The notes: generated by a model not told the origin, from the sequence alone. A stretch of DNA of 64,000 nt from Cytophagales bacterium (GCA_025056215.1 JANWWC010000001.1:248001-312000), one strand, 5' to 3'. Positions 47,978-56,140 are shown, counted from the stretch's first letter. Program-made: numbers and translations.

Positions 47978-48000
47978 ACATCTTTCGGGTGAAAAGATGT
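47978..48000 (+). promoter_or_regulatory. Hairpin of the riboswitch expression platform
   Basis: Arms ACATCTTT (47978-47985) and AAAGATGT (47993-48000) form a perfect 8-base stem with loop CGGGTGA. It ends 25 bases before the ATG at 48026 and has no T-tract after it, so control is probably at translation initiation and not by termination. A GTG inside the 3' arm (47999) is therefore an unlikely start codon. Confidence 0.55.
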
Positions 48001-48025
48001 GTTAATAAAAATAATTGTTTTTGCA

Positions 48026-49519
48026 ATGAAGATAATGCAAAGTCGATGGTGGCTTTGGGCAGTTTTTATTTGGTTCGAAGCAAAATCTAATAATCTTTTA
48101 CTGTACGAAATAAATTTAGTGGATGAAAAACAAATTCAAGTAAGTATTTCTTGGGAACATTCTTGGCGCTACGACAGTACGAAGGCTCCTTATAACCATG
48201 ATGCTGTTTGGATTTGGGGCAAAATCCAAGAAAACGGTATTTGGTCATCTCTTCTTTTTAAACGTATTCACACTATCAAAACAGAAACAGTTATTCAGAA
48301 GCCTATCGGTTTTTTGATTCGCCGCAAAAATATTGGTGAAGGAAATATTCAAGATAAAATTTATATCGAATTAGTGAATCCTATTTCAGAGAAAACAAGT
48401 GAAATACGGCTATTCGGCACTGAAATGGTATTTGTTCCAGAAGGAAGTTTTTATGTAGGAGATAGCGTCAGTCAATATACATTAAGAACAAAAGACGGAA
48501 ATCCCTATCAGATTGAAAATGAAGGTACTATTGAAAATCTTTTTGCTAAATCAGAACAAAACAACTTTCATCCTCAATCGCTCACCAGCCAAGCTCCTCA
48601 TTTGCCTATTCCTGCAAAATTTCCGAAGGGTTTTAAAGCTTTTTACTGCATGAAATATGAAATCAGCCAAGAACAGTTTGCTGACTTTCTGAACACACTT
48701 ACGTTTCAACAACAAAAAAAGCATACCGTTTCTTCGCCAGATGCACCTTGGGGAACGCCTGCCTTATACGAATCTTTTAGCCATTCAGCTCGAAACGACA
48801 TTGTGATCCTTCGTTCAGGCATTGAGCCTTGGCTCCCTGCAACTTATGGTTTCCTACAAGAAACCAATGGAAAACATAGAGCCTGCAATTTTCTTCATTG
48901 GCAAAATTTAATGGCTTATCTGGATTGGGCGGGACTGCGCCCTATGACAGAATTAGAATTTGAAAAAGCTTGCTTAGGATTCTCTTCTCCCTTTCCCAGA
49001 CAATTAGCCCATGGTACTGAAGAGTTTGTACGCGCAAAAACAATTTTACAAGACGGAACTCCATTTGAATTCGTTGCAGAGATAGCTACCTTCAGAGCAG
49101 GGGTAGTACTATCGGGTCGCGCGGCTCATGAACAAGGTATTATAGGTCCACTTCGATGTGGGTTTGCTGCTCTTTCTCAACCAAATCGGCTTCAGAGTGG
49201 CACAAGTTACTGGGGTATTTTTGAGCTTAGTGGAAATGTTTGGGAACAAGTCATTAACCTTTCTTCTCACGGCGTTCAGTTTGATGGACAGCATGGCGAT
49301 GGAAACCTTACTGAAGAAGGTTTTTCTGATGCCCTGCCTGCCGAAATTCTTTTAAATGGAAATGGTATCGGCTTGAGAGGAGGGGCATGGAATAGCTTTA
49401 TTAGCGACAATTTGACATATCCTTTCAGAGACCTCGCAATAGCTGATAGATATTATATCTATACTATTCCACAACGCTTAGCAACCGTAGGAGGAAGAGG
49501 AGTTTTAACCTTTGAATAA
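48026..49519 (+). CDS. Secreted formylglycine-generating-enzyme-like (SUMF1) protein, no catalytic Cys
   Basis: 497 residues from the ATG at 48026. Signal peptide about 1-22. An N-terminal beta domain (about 23-130) contains 'QIQVSISWEHSW' and 'YNHDAVWIWGKI'. Then an FGE/SUMF1 domain: 'EMVFVPEGSFYVGD', 'FKAFYCMKYEISQEQFADFL', 'LRPMTELEFEKAC', 'GIFELSGNVWEQV' and 'IGLRGGAWNS'. Active FGE enzymes have a Cys pair near the C-terminus; none is seen here after 'GGAWNS', so it is probably a binding or structural member like GldK/GldJ. It is the first gene after a cobalamin riboswitch, which ties it to B12 status. Two bases separate its stop from the next ATG. Confidence 0.8.
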   Translation: MKIMQSRWWLWAVFIWFEAKSNNLLLYEINLVDEKQIQVSISWEHSWRYDSTKAPYNHDAVWIWGKIQENGIWSSLLFKRIHTIKTETVIQKPIGFLIRRKNIGEGNIQDKIYIELVNPISEKTSEIRLFGTEMVFVPEGSFYVGDSVSQYTLRTKDGNPYQIENEGTIENLFAKSEQNNFHPQSLTSQAPHLPIPAKFPKGFKAFYCMKYEISQEQFADFLNTLTFQQQKKHTVSSPDAPWGTPALYESFSHSARNDIVILRSGIEPWLPATYGFLQETNGKHRACNFLHWQNLMAYLDWAGLRPMTELEFEKACLGFSSPFPRQLAHGTEEFVRAKTILQDGTPFEFVAEIATFRAGVVLSGRAAHEQGIIGPLRCGFAALSQPNRLQSGTSYWGIFELSGNVWEQVINLSSHGVQFDGQHGDGNLTEEGFSDALPAEILLNGNGIGLRGGAWNSFISDNLTYPFRDLAIADRYYIYTIPQRLATVGGRGVLTFE

Positions 49520-49520
49520 A

Positions 49521-49898
49521 ATGAAAAGTATTTTTACAGTAATCTTTTATCTCTTTCCAATTTGTTTGTTTGCGCAAGTTCATGCAGGTGGAAAAGGCGA
49601 TGGATATGCTGCTGTGCATCTTAAAATCAGAGAAATTGCCAGTCTTCAAAAGGAGATCGCACAAAAAATTTGGATTGCACCTAATCCGATTGAAAGTGCG
49701 GCATCTTTTCAAATCAACGGAGTTGAGCAAATCTACAACGCTATTCTGATTAACCCTGTTTCAACGTATACTTATAAACTTCATCTTAAAAAAGAGGGTA
49801 ATTCCTTTTTTGCAGAGCTTCCTGCTTTACCGTCAGGAATTTATTACTTGCAAATCACTTCAGAAGTTTCTGTTATCAAAAAAATTTTTATCCTATGA
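49521..49898 (+). CDS. Small secreted protein with type IX-like C-terminal sorting domain
   Basis: 125 residues from the ATG at 49521. Signal peptide ending 'ICLFAQ', then the glycine motif 'GGKGDGYA', a short helix, and from about residue 52 a domain of the type A sorting form: 'IAPNPIESAASFQI', 'AELPALPSGIYYLQI' and a final 'VIKKIFIL'. That domain normally directs export through the type IX system and attachment to the surface. Nearly all of the mature protein is sorting domain, so it may serve as an anchor or partner and not as an enzyme. Its stop overlaps the next ATG by four bases, and it shares the riboswitch transcript. Confidence 0.7.
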   Translation: MKSIFTVIFYLFPICLFAQVHAGGKGDGYAAVHLKIREIASLQKEIAQKIWIAPNPIESAASFQINGVEQIYNAILINPVSTYTYKLHLKKEGNSFFAELPALPSGIYYLQITSEVSVIKKIFIL

Positions 49899-50959
49899 AA
49901 CTGGTCCAACGTTGCGCGATCGCATGGATTTTTATATGGACAGCCTGCCAGTCATCTGAAGAAAAAATTTCTCCGCAGACCGAGAATAAAGGGAGATTTT
50001 TATACGTACTCAACGAAGGCTTGTTTCAACATAACAATGCTACGCTTACTCGATACAATCTCGATAACAAAATAGTTGAAAAAGATTTTTTCGGAAAAGT
50101 AAATCAACAGCGCTTAGGAGATACAGGCAACGATATTGGCGTTTATGGCAGCAAACTGTACATTCTAGTGACAGTATCTTCTCAAATTTTTGTTACAGAA
50201 AGGTTTTCAGCTAAACTCATTCGACGCATTCCCATTCTAAACGAAAGAAAATTAGCGCGCGAACCGCGTCAAATGGTGTTTCATGAAGGGAAAGTATACG
50301 TTTCTTGCTTTGATGGAAATGTGATTGTTTTAGACACAGCTTCCCTCGAAATTGTTCAAACAGTTTACAGCGGTCGAAATCCTGAGGGAATTGCTATTCA
50401 AAATCAAAAACTTTATGTTGCAAATTCAGGTGGAAAAGATTTTCCTAATTACGATTCTACTCTTACTATTTTTGAACTACCCACTCTGAAATTAGTCAAA
50501 AAAATAACTATCGGTATCAATCCGACTCAAATTGTTTCTACGAATCAAATTCCAAACCGTATTTTTATTTGTTTGAAAGGGAATTACTCCGAAATTCTTC
50601 AAAGATGGATAGCTCTCAATACATTAGCAGATACAGTTCTTTTTTTCTCTTTACAAGACGATCTACAATACCTTGCTGTAGACAACGAACTATGGGGAAT
50701 CAAACAAGAACATAAAAATATCATTGTAAAACGCTATAATCCACTTTCAGGAGATTTAATCAGCAGTTTTTCTCCTTTTGTCGAAGTACAAACTCTTTAC
50801 GGTCTAGACTACATTAAAGAAATAAAAAGCCTTGTTTTTTCAGATGCTCGTAGTTTTGTAAATACGGGTGTTGTCTACTTGTGCACTCAAACAGGAGAGA
50901 TCACCCACTCCTTTGCTGCAGAACTTAATCCAGCGCATTATGCTTTTATAAATTTTTAA
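49895..50959 (+). CDS. BtuG-like beta-propeller surface lipoprotein
   Basis: 354 residues. Lipobox WTAC (C18) followed by QSSEE, an acidic stretch of the kind that marks surface-exported lipoproteins in Bacteroidetes. The mature part matches the YncE/DUF5074 propeller family that includes BtuG of Bacteroides: 'RFLYVLNEGLFQHNNATLT', 'LGDTGNDIGVYGSKLYILV', 'EPRQMVFHEGKVYVSCFDG', 'GRNPEGIAIQNQKLYVANSG' and 'IGINPTQIV'. BtuG binds vitamin B12 at the cell surface and hands it to BtuB. The position behind a cobalamin riboswitch agrees with that job, yet no BtuB is present. Confidence 0.8.
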   Translation: MKLVQRCAIAWIFIWTACQSSEEKISPQTENKGRFLYVLNEGLFQHNNATLTRYNLDNKIVEKDFFGKVNQQRLGDTGNDIGVYGSKLYILVTVSSQIFVTERFSAKLIRRIPILNERKLAREPRQMVFHEGKVYVSCFDGNVIVLDTASLEIVQTVYSGRNPEGIAIQNQKLYVANSGGKDFPNYDSTLTIFELPTLKLVKKITIGINPTQIVSTNQIPNRIFICLKGNYSEILQRWIALNTLADTVLFFSLQDDLQYLAVDNELWGIKQEHKNIIVKRYNPLSGDLISSFSPFVEVQTLYGLDYIKEIKSLVFSDARSFVNTGVVYLCTQTGEITHSFAAELNPAHYAFINF

Positions 50960-50986
50960 ATTCTTTCACTTTTAAAATTTAATCAT

Positions 50987-52054
50987 ATGAAAAACTATCG
51001 TATTGTTCAGTTAGCTTTTTTAGTGTTTTCATTCGGATTTTGGGGTTGTAAAAAAGAAAAATCAGAAAATCCTAAGCCCTTAGTACCCTTTAAGTATCAG
51101 AACGGTGTGTATATCTTATACCAAGGACCGTTCGGAAGTGGAAGCGGCTCTTTAGACTTTTACAGTTTTACGGGAGATTCGCTCATCAGAGATTTATTTG
51201 GAAAAATTGGAAAAACAATTGGAACAGCTGCTTGGGATATGGCAATTGGAGGTACTAAAATGGCGATTACTGTTTCTATGAGCAAGCAACTCAAAATTGT
51301 AGATTTGGTAACCTTTTCTAACGTAGACTCGGTAACTAATCTAGAAAATCCGCGTTATGTAGCTATTTCTGGAGAAAAGGCATACGTATCAGATTGGGGA
51401 GAATACGATGCGGCTTTTAATAGTCCTTCTCCTAAAATTCGCGTTATCAATCTCAATAGCAAGACAATTGTAAAAAACTTTTTGCTTCCTTTTAATATGC
51501 GTCCCGAAGGAATTATTAATGCTAATGGCAAAATATACGTAGCACTTCAAGGCAACATCTATGGAACGACAGTCGGCACAAAAATATACGTTATCAATCC
51601 CAATACTGATGTAATTAGTGATTCTATTACAGTAGGGGGTTATCCATCATTATTCGCTATAGACGCCCGAAATCGCTTATTAGTAACTTGTCAGAAAGAT
51701 TCGGCTATTTATCGCATCAAACTTTCAGACAACACTGTTGAAAACAAAGTACAAGCTCCTACAAAGTTGAGCTTGAACGGTTCCATCGCTACAGGCGGAA
51801 ACGATACCTACGTAATTCTTCAATCTGGCGTTGCACGCTTCGGATTAGATGCTACTACTATCAGTAGCTCATTGCTTATAAGTGGAAATTCTTTTGAAGC
51901 CATCGGATTTGACAGTCGCAATCGCAGAATTTTTATTTCAGATAACGGATATTTTCTAAACAATGGCAAAGTGATGATATACAACATCGATGGCTCGCTT
52001 ATCAAAGAATGGGGAGCTTCAGTAGCTACCCCTCGTGCATTTCTTATGCAATAG
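50987..52054 (+). CDS. Second, divergent BtuG/YncE-like beta-propeller lipoprotein
   Basis: 355 residues. Lipobox FWGC (C21), then a Lys/Glu-rich linker. Propeller repeats are visible as 'WDMAIGGTKMAITVSMSK', 'NPRYVAISGEKAYVSDWGE', 'MRPEGIINANGKIYVALQGN' and 'NPNTDVISDSITVGGYPSLF', the same order of motifs as in the preceding gene but with low identity. It is probably a paralogue from an old duplication, also expected at the outer membrane. It is the last gene of the riboswitch unit, 27 bases after its neighbour and followed by an intrinsic terminator. Ligand inferred to be a corrinoid. Confidence 0.75.
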   Translation: MKNYRIVQLAFLVFSFGFWGCKKEKSENPKPLVPFKYQNGVYILYQGPFGSGSGSLDFYSFTGDSLIRDLFGKIGKTIGTAAWDMAIGGTKMAITVSMSKQLKIVDLVTFSNVDSVTNLENPRYVAISGEKAYVSDWGEYDAAFNSPSPKIRVINLNSKTIVKNFLLPFNMRPEGIINANGKIYVALQGNIYGTTVGTKIYVINPNTDVISDSITVGGYPSLFAIDARNRLLVTCQKDSAIYRIKLSDNTVENKVQAPTKLSLNGSIATGGNDTYVILQSGVARFGLDATTISSSLLISGNSFEAIGFDSRNRRIFISDNGYFLNNGKVMIYNIDGSLIKEWGASVATPRAFLMQ

Positions 52055-52063
52055 TTTTCCGAG

Positions 52064-52092
52064 CTGCACAAGAGTGCAGGTTTTTTATTTTT
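52064..52092 (+). terminator. Intrinsic terminator of the riboswitch operon
   Basis: CTGCAC (52064-52069), loop AAGA, GTGCAG (52074-52079), then G and a T-rich tract (six Ts, A, five Ts). It begins 10 bases after the stop of the second propeller gene and is the clearest intrinsic terminator in the window. Confidence 0.85.
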
Positions 52093-52314
52093 AAAGAAAC
52101 AAACTCAGAATCTCTCTTTGGACTAAAAAAAATTCCAAAAGAGAATTACAACGAACTTTGCCTCCTTGCCGTTAAAGACATCGAAATAAAACTATGAAAC
52201 TGATATTGGAAAAGCTTTAAAAATGCTTTTTTATAAAGATTGGAATTCCAGAAGACGCATACAAAAAGTTTAAAGATCTTTCAAATGTAGGAACTTTCAC
52301 TCTTCGCACTGATT

Positions 52315-53268
52315 ATGGACTTTCGCACCATTATTCCAGTAGCATTTGCATCTCAGCAATACAATTTATCACATCATTTCCTTACAATGGGTTCCTGTTT
52401 TGCGGAACATATCGGAAATTTTTTATTCAATTATAAGTTTCAAACTATCACAAACCCATTTGGAACAATTTTTAATCCATTATCTGTTTGTAAGTTGCTC
52501 ACGCAAAAAAATATTAATCCACATCGCTTTGTTTGTCGAGATGAAATTTGGCATCACTTAGATTTTCACAGTTCTTTTTGGGCTACTAGTCGAGAAAATC
52601 TTTTTCAAAAAATACAACAAACTTTCGATAAAGTCCGCCTCGAACAAATAGACGTTTTGATTTTTACACTTGGAACAGCATGGGTTTATGAATGGAAATC
52701 CGATAACCAAACAGTCGCTAACTGTCATAAGCTTCCTTCGGATAATTTCAGAAAGCGCTTGTTAGAGGTCGATGAAATTGTACAAGGTATTCAAAACCTT
52801 CTGAATCAATATCCTCATTTACATATCATTTTAACAGTAAGCCCTGTAAGGCATCTCAAAGACACACTTTTGGGAAACGCTGTAAGCAAAAGTGTCTTGC
52901 GTTTGGCATGTCATTTCTTATCACGGTATGAGCGCATTTTTTATTTTCCTGCCTACGAAATTCTATTAGATGATTTGCGAGATTATCGATTTTACGAACC
53001 TGATATGATTCATCCTACAGCGCAAGCAGTTGAATATATTTGTCAACACTTCTCACAATGTTTTTTAGATGAGTCTGCTCAAACATGGATAAAAAAATGG
53101 AAGGCTATTTTACAACAACTTCATCATCAACCTTTTTATTCACAATCCAAACCTTACAAAAGTTTTTTGGAAAACTTGCTTTCTACACTTCAGCAAATCA
53201 AGGAAACAGATGTTAGCCAAGAAATTTCACAAGTTCAAAAAATATTAGAATCGTTCTCGTATTCTTAA
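52315..53268 (+). CDS. GSCFA family protein
   Basis: 317 residues. Named for the motif seen here as 'LTMGSCFAEHIGNFL'; the Ser of that motif plus 'IFTLGTAWVYE', 'ILTVSPVRHLKDT' and 'FYEPDMIHPTAQAVEYI' are consistent with an SGNH/GDSL-like hydrolase fold in which GSCF supplies the nucleophile and the late D..H pair completes the triad. Substrate unknown; relatives occur in Bacteroidetes and proteobacteria, sometimes near glycan genes. No signal peptide, so cytoplasmic. Preceded by the operon terminator and a 220-base spacer with no clear promoter. Confidence 0.88.
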   Translation: MDFRTIIPVAFASQQYNLSHHFLTMGSCFAEHIGNFLFNYKFQTITNPFGTIFNPLSVCKLLTQKNINPHRFVCRDEIWHHLDFHSSFWATSRENLFQKIQQTFDKVRLEQIDVLIFTLGTAWVYEWKSDNQTVANCHKLPSDNFRKRLLEVDEIVQGIQNLLNQYPHLHIILTVSPVRHLKDTLLGNAVSKSVLRLACHFLSRYERIFYFPAYEILLDDLRDYRFYEPDMIHPTAQAVEYICQHFSQCFLDESAQTWIKKWKAILQQLHHQPFYSQSKPYKSFLENLLSTLQQIKETDVSQEISQVQKILESFSYS

Positions 53269-53276
53269 AAGCTCCC

Positions 53277-53313
53277 TTTGTCTACATTAAAGCAACGAAT
53301 GTTTGTAAATTTG
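53277..53313 (+). promoter_or_regulatory. Possible promoter of pcm
   Basis: TAAATTTG at 53306-53313 is an exact -7 match. TTTG at 53277-53280 could serve as -33, but the 25-base spacer is longer than usual. Confidence 0.4.
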
Positions 53314-53329
53314 TATAAAGAGCAGAGCT

Positions 53330-53995
53330 ATGCAAAGAGTAGATACGTATAAACATAAAGGGCTGCGGCAAAAATTAGTAGAACACCTCATCGAGAAAGG
53401 CATCTCGCAAAAGCGCGTTTTGGAAGCTATTAGCGCAATACCGAGACATTTTTTTATAGAAAGCGCGTTTGAGAGCCATGCTTATCAAGATAAACCATTT
53501 CCAATAGATGTAGGACAAACTATTTCACAACCTTATACAGTAGCCAGACAAACAGAACTTTTAGACGTACAAAAAGGAGAAAAAATCTTGGAAATCGGCA
53601 CAGGCTCAGGCTACCAAACTGCTATTTTAGCTTATTTGGGAGCGCACGTGGTTTCAATAGAATATCATCAAACTTTATATGTCAAAGCAAAAATATTGCT
53701 TTCACAACTTGGCTTTCAAGTTACTCTCTTGCATGGAGATGGTTCTGTTGGCGTTCCTGAATACGCTCCTTATGACAAAATTTTAGTAACAGCAGCAATG
53801 CCTTTTATTGCTAAAGAACTATTATTACAATTAAAAGTAGGAGGATACTTAGTTGCGCCTGTCGGAGAAAAACACAAACAACGCATGACACGCGTTCATA
53901 AGATTTCTGAGAACAAGTTTGAGCAAGAAGATTTTGGAGTATTTGTTTTTGTTCCACTTTTAGGCAAAAATGGCTGGGAAAATTCAATTCCTTAG
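53330..53995 (+). CDS. pcm: Protein-L-isoaspartate O-methyltransferase
   Basis: 221 residues. Repairs isoaspartyl damage in aged proteins using S-adenosylmethionine. 'ISAIPRHFFIESAFESHAYQD', 'PIDVGQTISQPYTVARQTELL', the AdoMet motif 'ILEIGTGSGYQTAILAYLGA' and 'LHGDGSVGVPEYAPYDKILVT' with 'GGYLVAPVG' are the complete set of family signatures. Length normal. Single gene with a probable promoter directly upstream. Confidence 0.95.
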   Translation: MQRVDTYKHKGLRQKLVEHLIEKGISQKRVLEAISAIPRHFFIESAFESHAYQDKPFPIDVGQTISQPYTVARQTELLDVQKGEKILEIGTGSGYQTAILAYLGAHVVSIEYHQTLYVKAKILLSQLGFQVTLLHGDGSVGVPEYAPYDKILVTAAMPFIAKELLLQLKVGGYLVAPVGEKHKQRMTRVHKISENKFEQEDFGVFVFVPLLGKNGWENSIP

Positions 53996-54056
53996 ATTTT
54001 TGTTTCAAGATTTTTTTTGATTTTTGCTTGCGAACCAATCAATCTTCTGACCTGCT

Positions 54057-55397
54057 ATGGAAAATATCGAAGTATCTTTTTTTGGAGAAAATCGAGTGAT
54101 TTTTCAAGGAGAAGCCACTGGCAGACTAGATGTTATGGGTGGAATCGCTGACTACTCAGGAGCACGAGTATTGCAAAAAGCTATCCGAGAAAAAACAACT
54201 GTCAAAATCGCATTTCGGACAGATAAACAATTTCGCATCCTTTCACGTTTTAAAGACTCCTCCAAAGAAGCGCAAATCCATCTAGATAAAATTTTAAAGC
54301 ACCAAAAAATTCATTTTGCACATGCACAAGACTTCTTTCGCCAACATCAAGAAATTCATTGGACAAGCTACATCATAGGTTGCTTTCTAGTAGTAGCATA
54401 TATCAAAAAGATTAACTTATCAGGATTCGATATTTTAGTAGAATCTCATGTTCCGATAGGAAAAGGCGTTTCTTCATCAGCAGCTTTGGAAATTGCTACT
54501 ATGAGAGCTATTGAGCGAGCCTATCAGTTTTCTTTTGAAGGGACAGAACTTGCTCGTCTGGCACAACAAGCCGAAAACTTTATTGCAGGTGCTCCTTGTG
54601 GTCTGATGGATCAGCTTGCTTGTCACTTTGGCAAGCCAAATGCTCTGCTGCCAATCGATTGCCGTCCTGATATTTTGCATCCCTTAATAGAAATTCCTAA
54701 AGATGTATATTTTATAGGAATTGACAGTGGCGTAAGTCATTCAGTGAAAGGAACTTCTTATACAAATGTTCGCACTGCTGCTTTCATGGGGTATACCATT
54801 ATCGCACTAAAAGCAGGGTGTACAGAGTCGCAACTTCTTCATGCAAAAGCTACTAACGACCGACATAGTCTGCCTTATCATGGCTATTTAGCAAATATTT
54901 CTCCTTCAGAATTTGAAAAAAAATATAGAAGAGATATTCCTTTTAGCATGGAGGGGACTTACTTTCTCAAAAATTTTGGCACCATCATCGATAACGTAAC
55001 AAGCGTTACACCTAAAAATTATGTTCTTCGCAATGCTGTCATGCATCCTATTCATGAAAACTATCGCGTAATTCTTTTTCAACATTTGCTAATGGGGCTT
55101 CATTCCTCATCAGAAAATCAAAAACACGATATACTTATTGCTATGGGTGAGCTGATGTATCAATCTCATGAGAGTTATGCTGCCTGTGGCCTTGGAGATG
55201 ATAACACAGATACCCTAGTAGAAATGGTACAAGAATTAGGCCCTGAGCATGGTTTGTACGGTGCAAAAATTACAGGAGGAGGCTCTGGAGGCACTGTTTG
55301 TATTTTGGCCTACGGAGAAAAAGGACTTCAAACAGCTAAACAAATTCATCAAAAGTACCAAGAAAAAGTAAAGCAGCAAGTGGCTTTTTTTGATTAA
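54057..55397 (+). CDS. GHMP kinase, galactokinase/L-arabinokinase-like
   Basis: 446 residues. GHMP fold: N-terminal 'GRLDVMGGIADYSGARVLQ' (the sugar-binding motif, in the form I associate with arabinokinase-like proteins and not with classic galactokinase 'GEHTDY'), the ATP loop 'VPIGKGVSSSAALEIAT', 'APCGLMDQLACHFG' and the C-terminal 'GAKITGGGSGGTVCILA'. It should phosphorylate a sugar at C1; galactose, arabinose or a uronic acid are all possible. No transport or nucleotidyl-transfer partner is adjacent, and no promoter is clear. Confidence 0.82.
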   Translation: MENIEVSFFGENRVIFQGEATGRLDVMGGIADYSGARVLQKAIREKTTVKIAFRTDKQFRILSRFKDSSKEAQIHLDKILKHQKIHFAHAQDFFRQHQEIHWTSYIIGCFLVVAYIKKINLSGFDILVESHVPIGKGVSSSAALEIATMRAIERAYQFSFEGTELARLAQQAENFIAGAPCGLMDQLACHFGKPNALLPIDCRPDILHPLIEIPKDVYFIGIDSGVSHSVKGTSYTNVRTAAFMGYTIIALKAGCTESQLLHAKATNDRHSLPYHGYLANISPSEFEKKYRRDIPFSMEGTYFLKNFGTIIDNVTSVTPKNYVLRNAVMHPIHENYRVILFQHLLMGLHSSSENQKHDILIAMGELMYQSHESYAACGLGDDNTDTLVEMVQELGPEHGLYGAKITGGGSGGTVCILAYGEKGLQTAKQIHQKYQEKVKQQVAFFD

Positions 55398-55429
55398 AAT
55401 TTTAGGTTTTTTAGATGTTGCCACTGCTT

Positions 55430-55459
55430 GAGTAGGAAATATTGGTTACTTTCCTATTC
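55430..55459 (+). promoter_or_regulatory. Stem-loop in the leader of the cyclophilin gene
   Basis: GAGTAGGAAA (55430-55439) pairs with TTTCCTATTC (55450-55459) over 10 positions including one G-U, with a 10-base loop. It lies 25 bases before the cyclophilin ATG and 33 bases after the kinase stop. It lacks a T-tract directly after it, so it could be a leader structure or a weak end signal for the kinase transcript. Confidence 0.4.
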
Positions 55460-55483
55460 AGATAAAGTTAATTTTTAAAACTT

Positions 55484-56125
55484 ATGACAACCCACATACT
55501 CAAAATTCTTATTAGCAGTCTTTTAGGAACATGTCTATTCTCTATTGGAGCTACGAGCGAACCTATTCCTAAAAGAAAAAAGACTGAATTGGTAATTATC
55601 TCTACTAAATTCGGAGAGATTACTATTTTTTTGTTTGACGAAACACCGTTACACAAAGCCAATTTTTTAAAATTAGTAAAATCAGGTTTTTATGATAGCA
55701 TTCGCTTTCATCGCGTAATCAAAGATTTTATAATACAAGCTGGTGATCCTTACACCAAGCCAGGAGCTGATTCTACGCGTATCGGTATCGGAGGGCCTGG
55801 CTATACCCTTCCTGCAGAAATTATCCCCCACTTTCGACATGAAAGAGGAACAGTAGCAGCAGCGCGCCAAATGGACGCCATAAATCCAAAGCGAGAATCG
55901 AGTGGAAGCCAATTTTACATCGTGCAATCTGAGAAAGGAGCCCCTCATCTCGATGGAAGTTACACAATTTTTGGAAAAGTAATTCGAGGCATAGAAATTG
56001 TTGATAAAATTGCATCCGTGCAAGTCTTATCTAGTGGAATGCCTGTTGAGCCTATCTATATTACCTTGAAAACCAAGAAAATCTCTTTAAAAAGACTCAA
56101 GTCGGAATATGACGTAAACCTATAA
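55484..56125 (+). CDS. Peptidyl-prolyl isomerase, cyclophilin type, exported
   Basis: 213 residues. A signal peptide or anchor at 1-23 is followed by a cyclophilin domain: 'GEITIFLFDETPLHKANFLKL', 'FYDSIRFHRVIKDFIIQAGDP', 'ESSGSQFYIVQ' and 'LDGSYTIFGKVIRGIEIVDKI'. The catalytic Arg in 'FHRVI' and the Gln in 'IIQAGD' are present. It folds proline-containing periplasmic proteins. It has a short insertion around residues 88-115 that is common in Bacteroidetes members. Convergent with the small ORFs and M1 peptidase to the right. Confidence 0.92.
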   Translation: MTTHILKILISSLLGTCLFSIGATSEPIPKRKKTELVIISTKFGEITIFLFDETPLHKANFLKLVKSGFYDSIRFHRVIKDFIIQAGDPYTKPGADSTRIGIGGPGYTLPAEIIPHFRHERGTVAAARQMDAINPKRESSGSQFYIVQSEKGAPHLDGSYTIFGKVIRGIEIVDKIASVQVLSSGMPVEPIYITLKTKKISLKRLKSEYDVNL

Positions 56126-56140
56126 AGAAACTACACAAAA

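Noticed and set aside
47999-48025. GTG start for the first riboswitch gene
   Set aside because: The GTG lies in the 3' arm of the leader hairpin; the ATG at 48026 gives a clean signal peptide.
52093-52314. Possible gene fragments before the GSCFA gene
   Set aside because: Short readable stretches (for example IGIPEDAYKKFKDLSN) occur, but no frame has a start, length or family match; treated as spacer.
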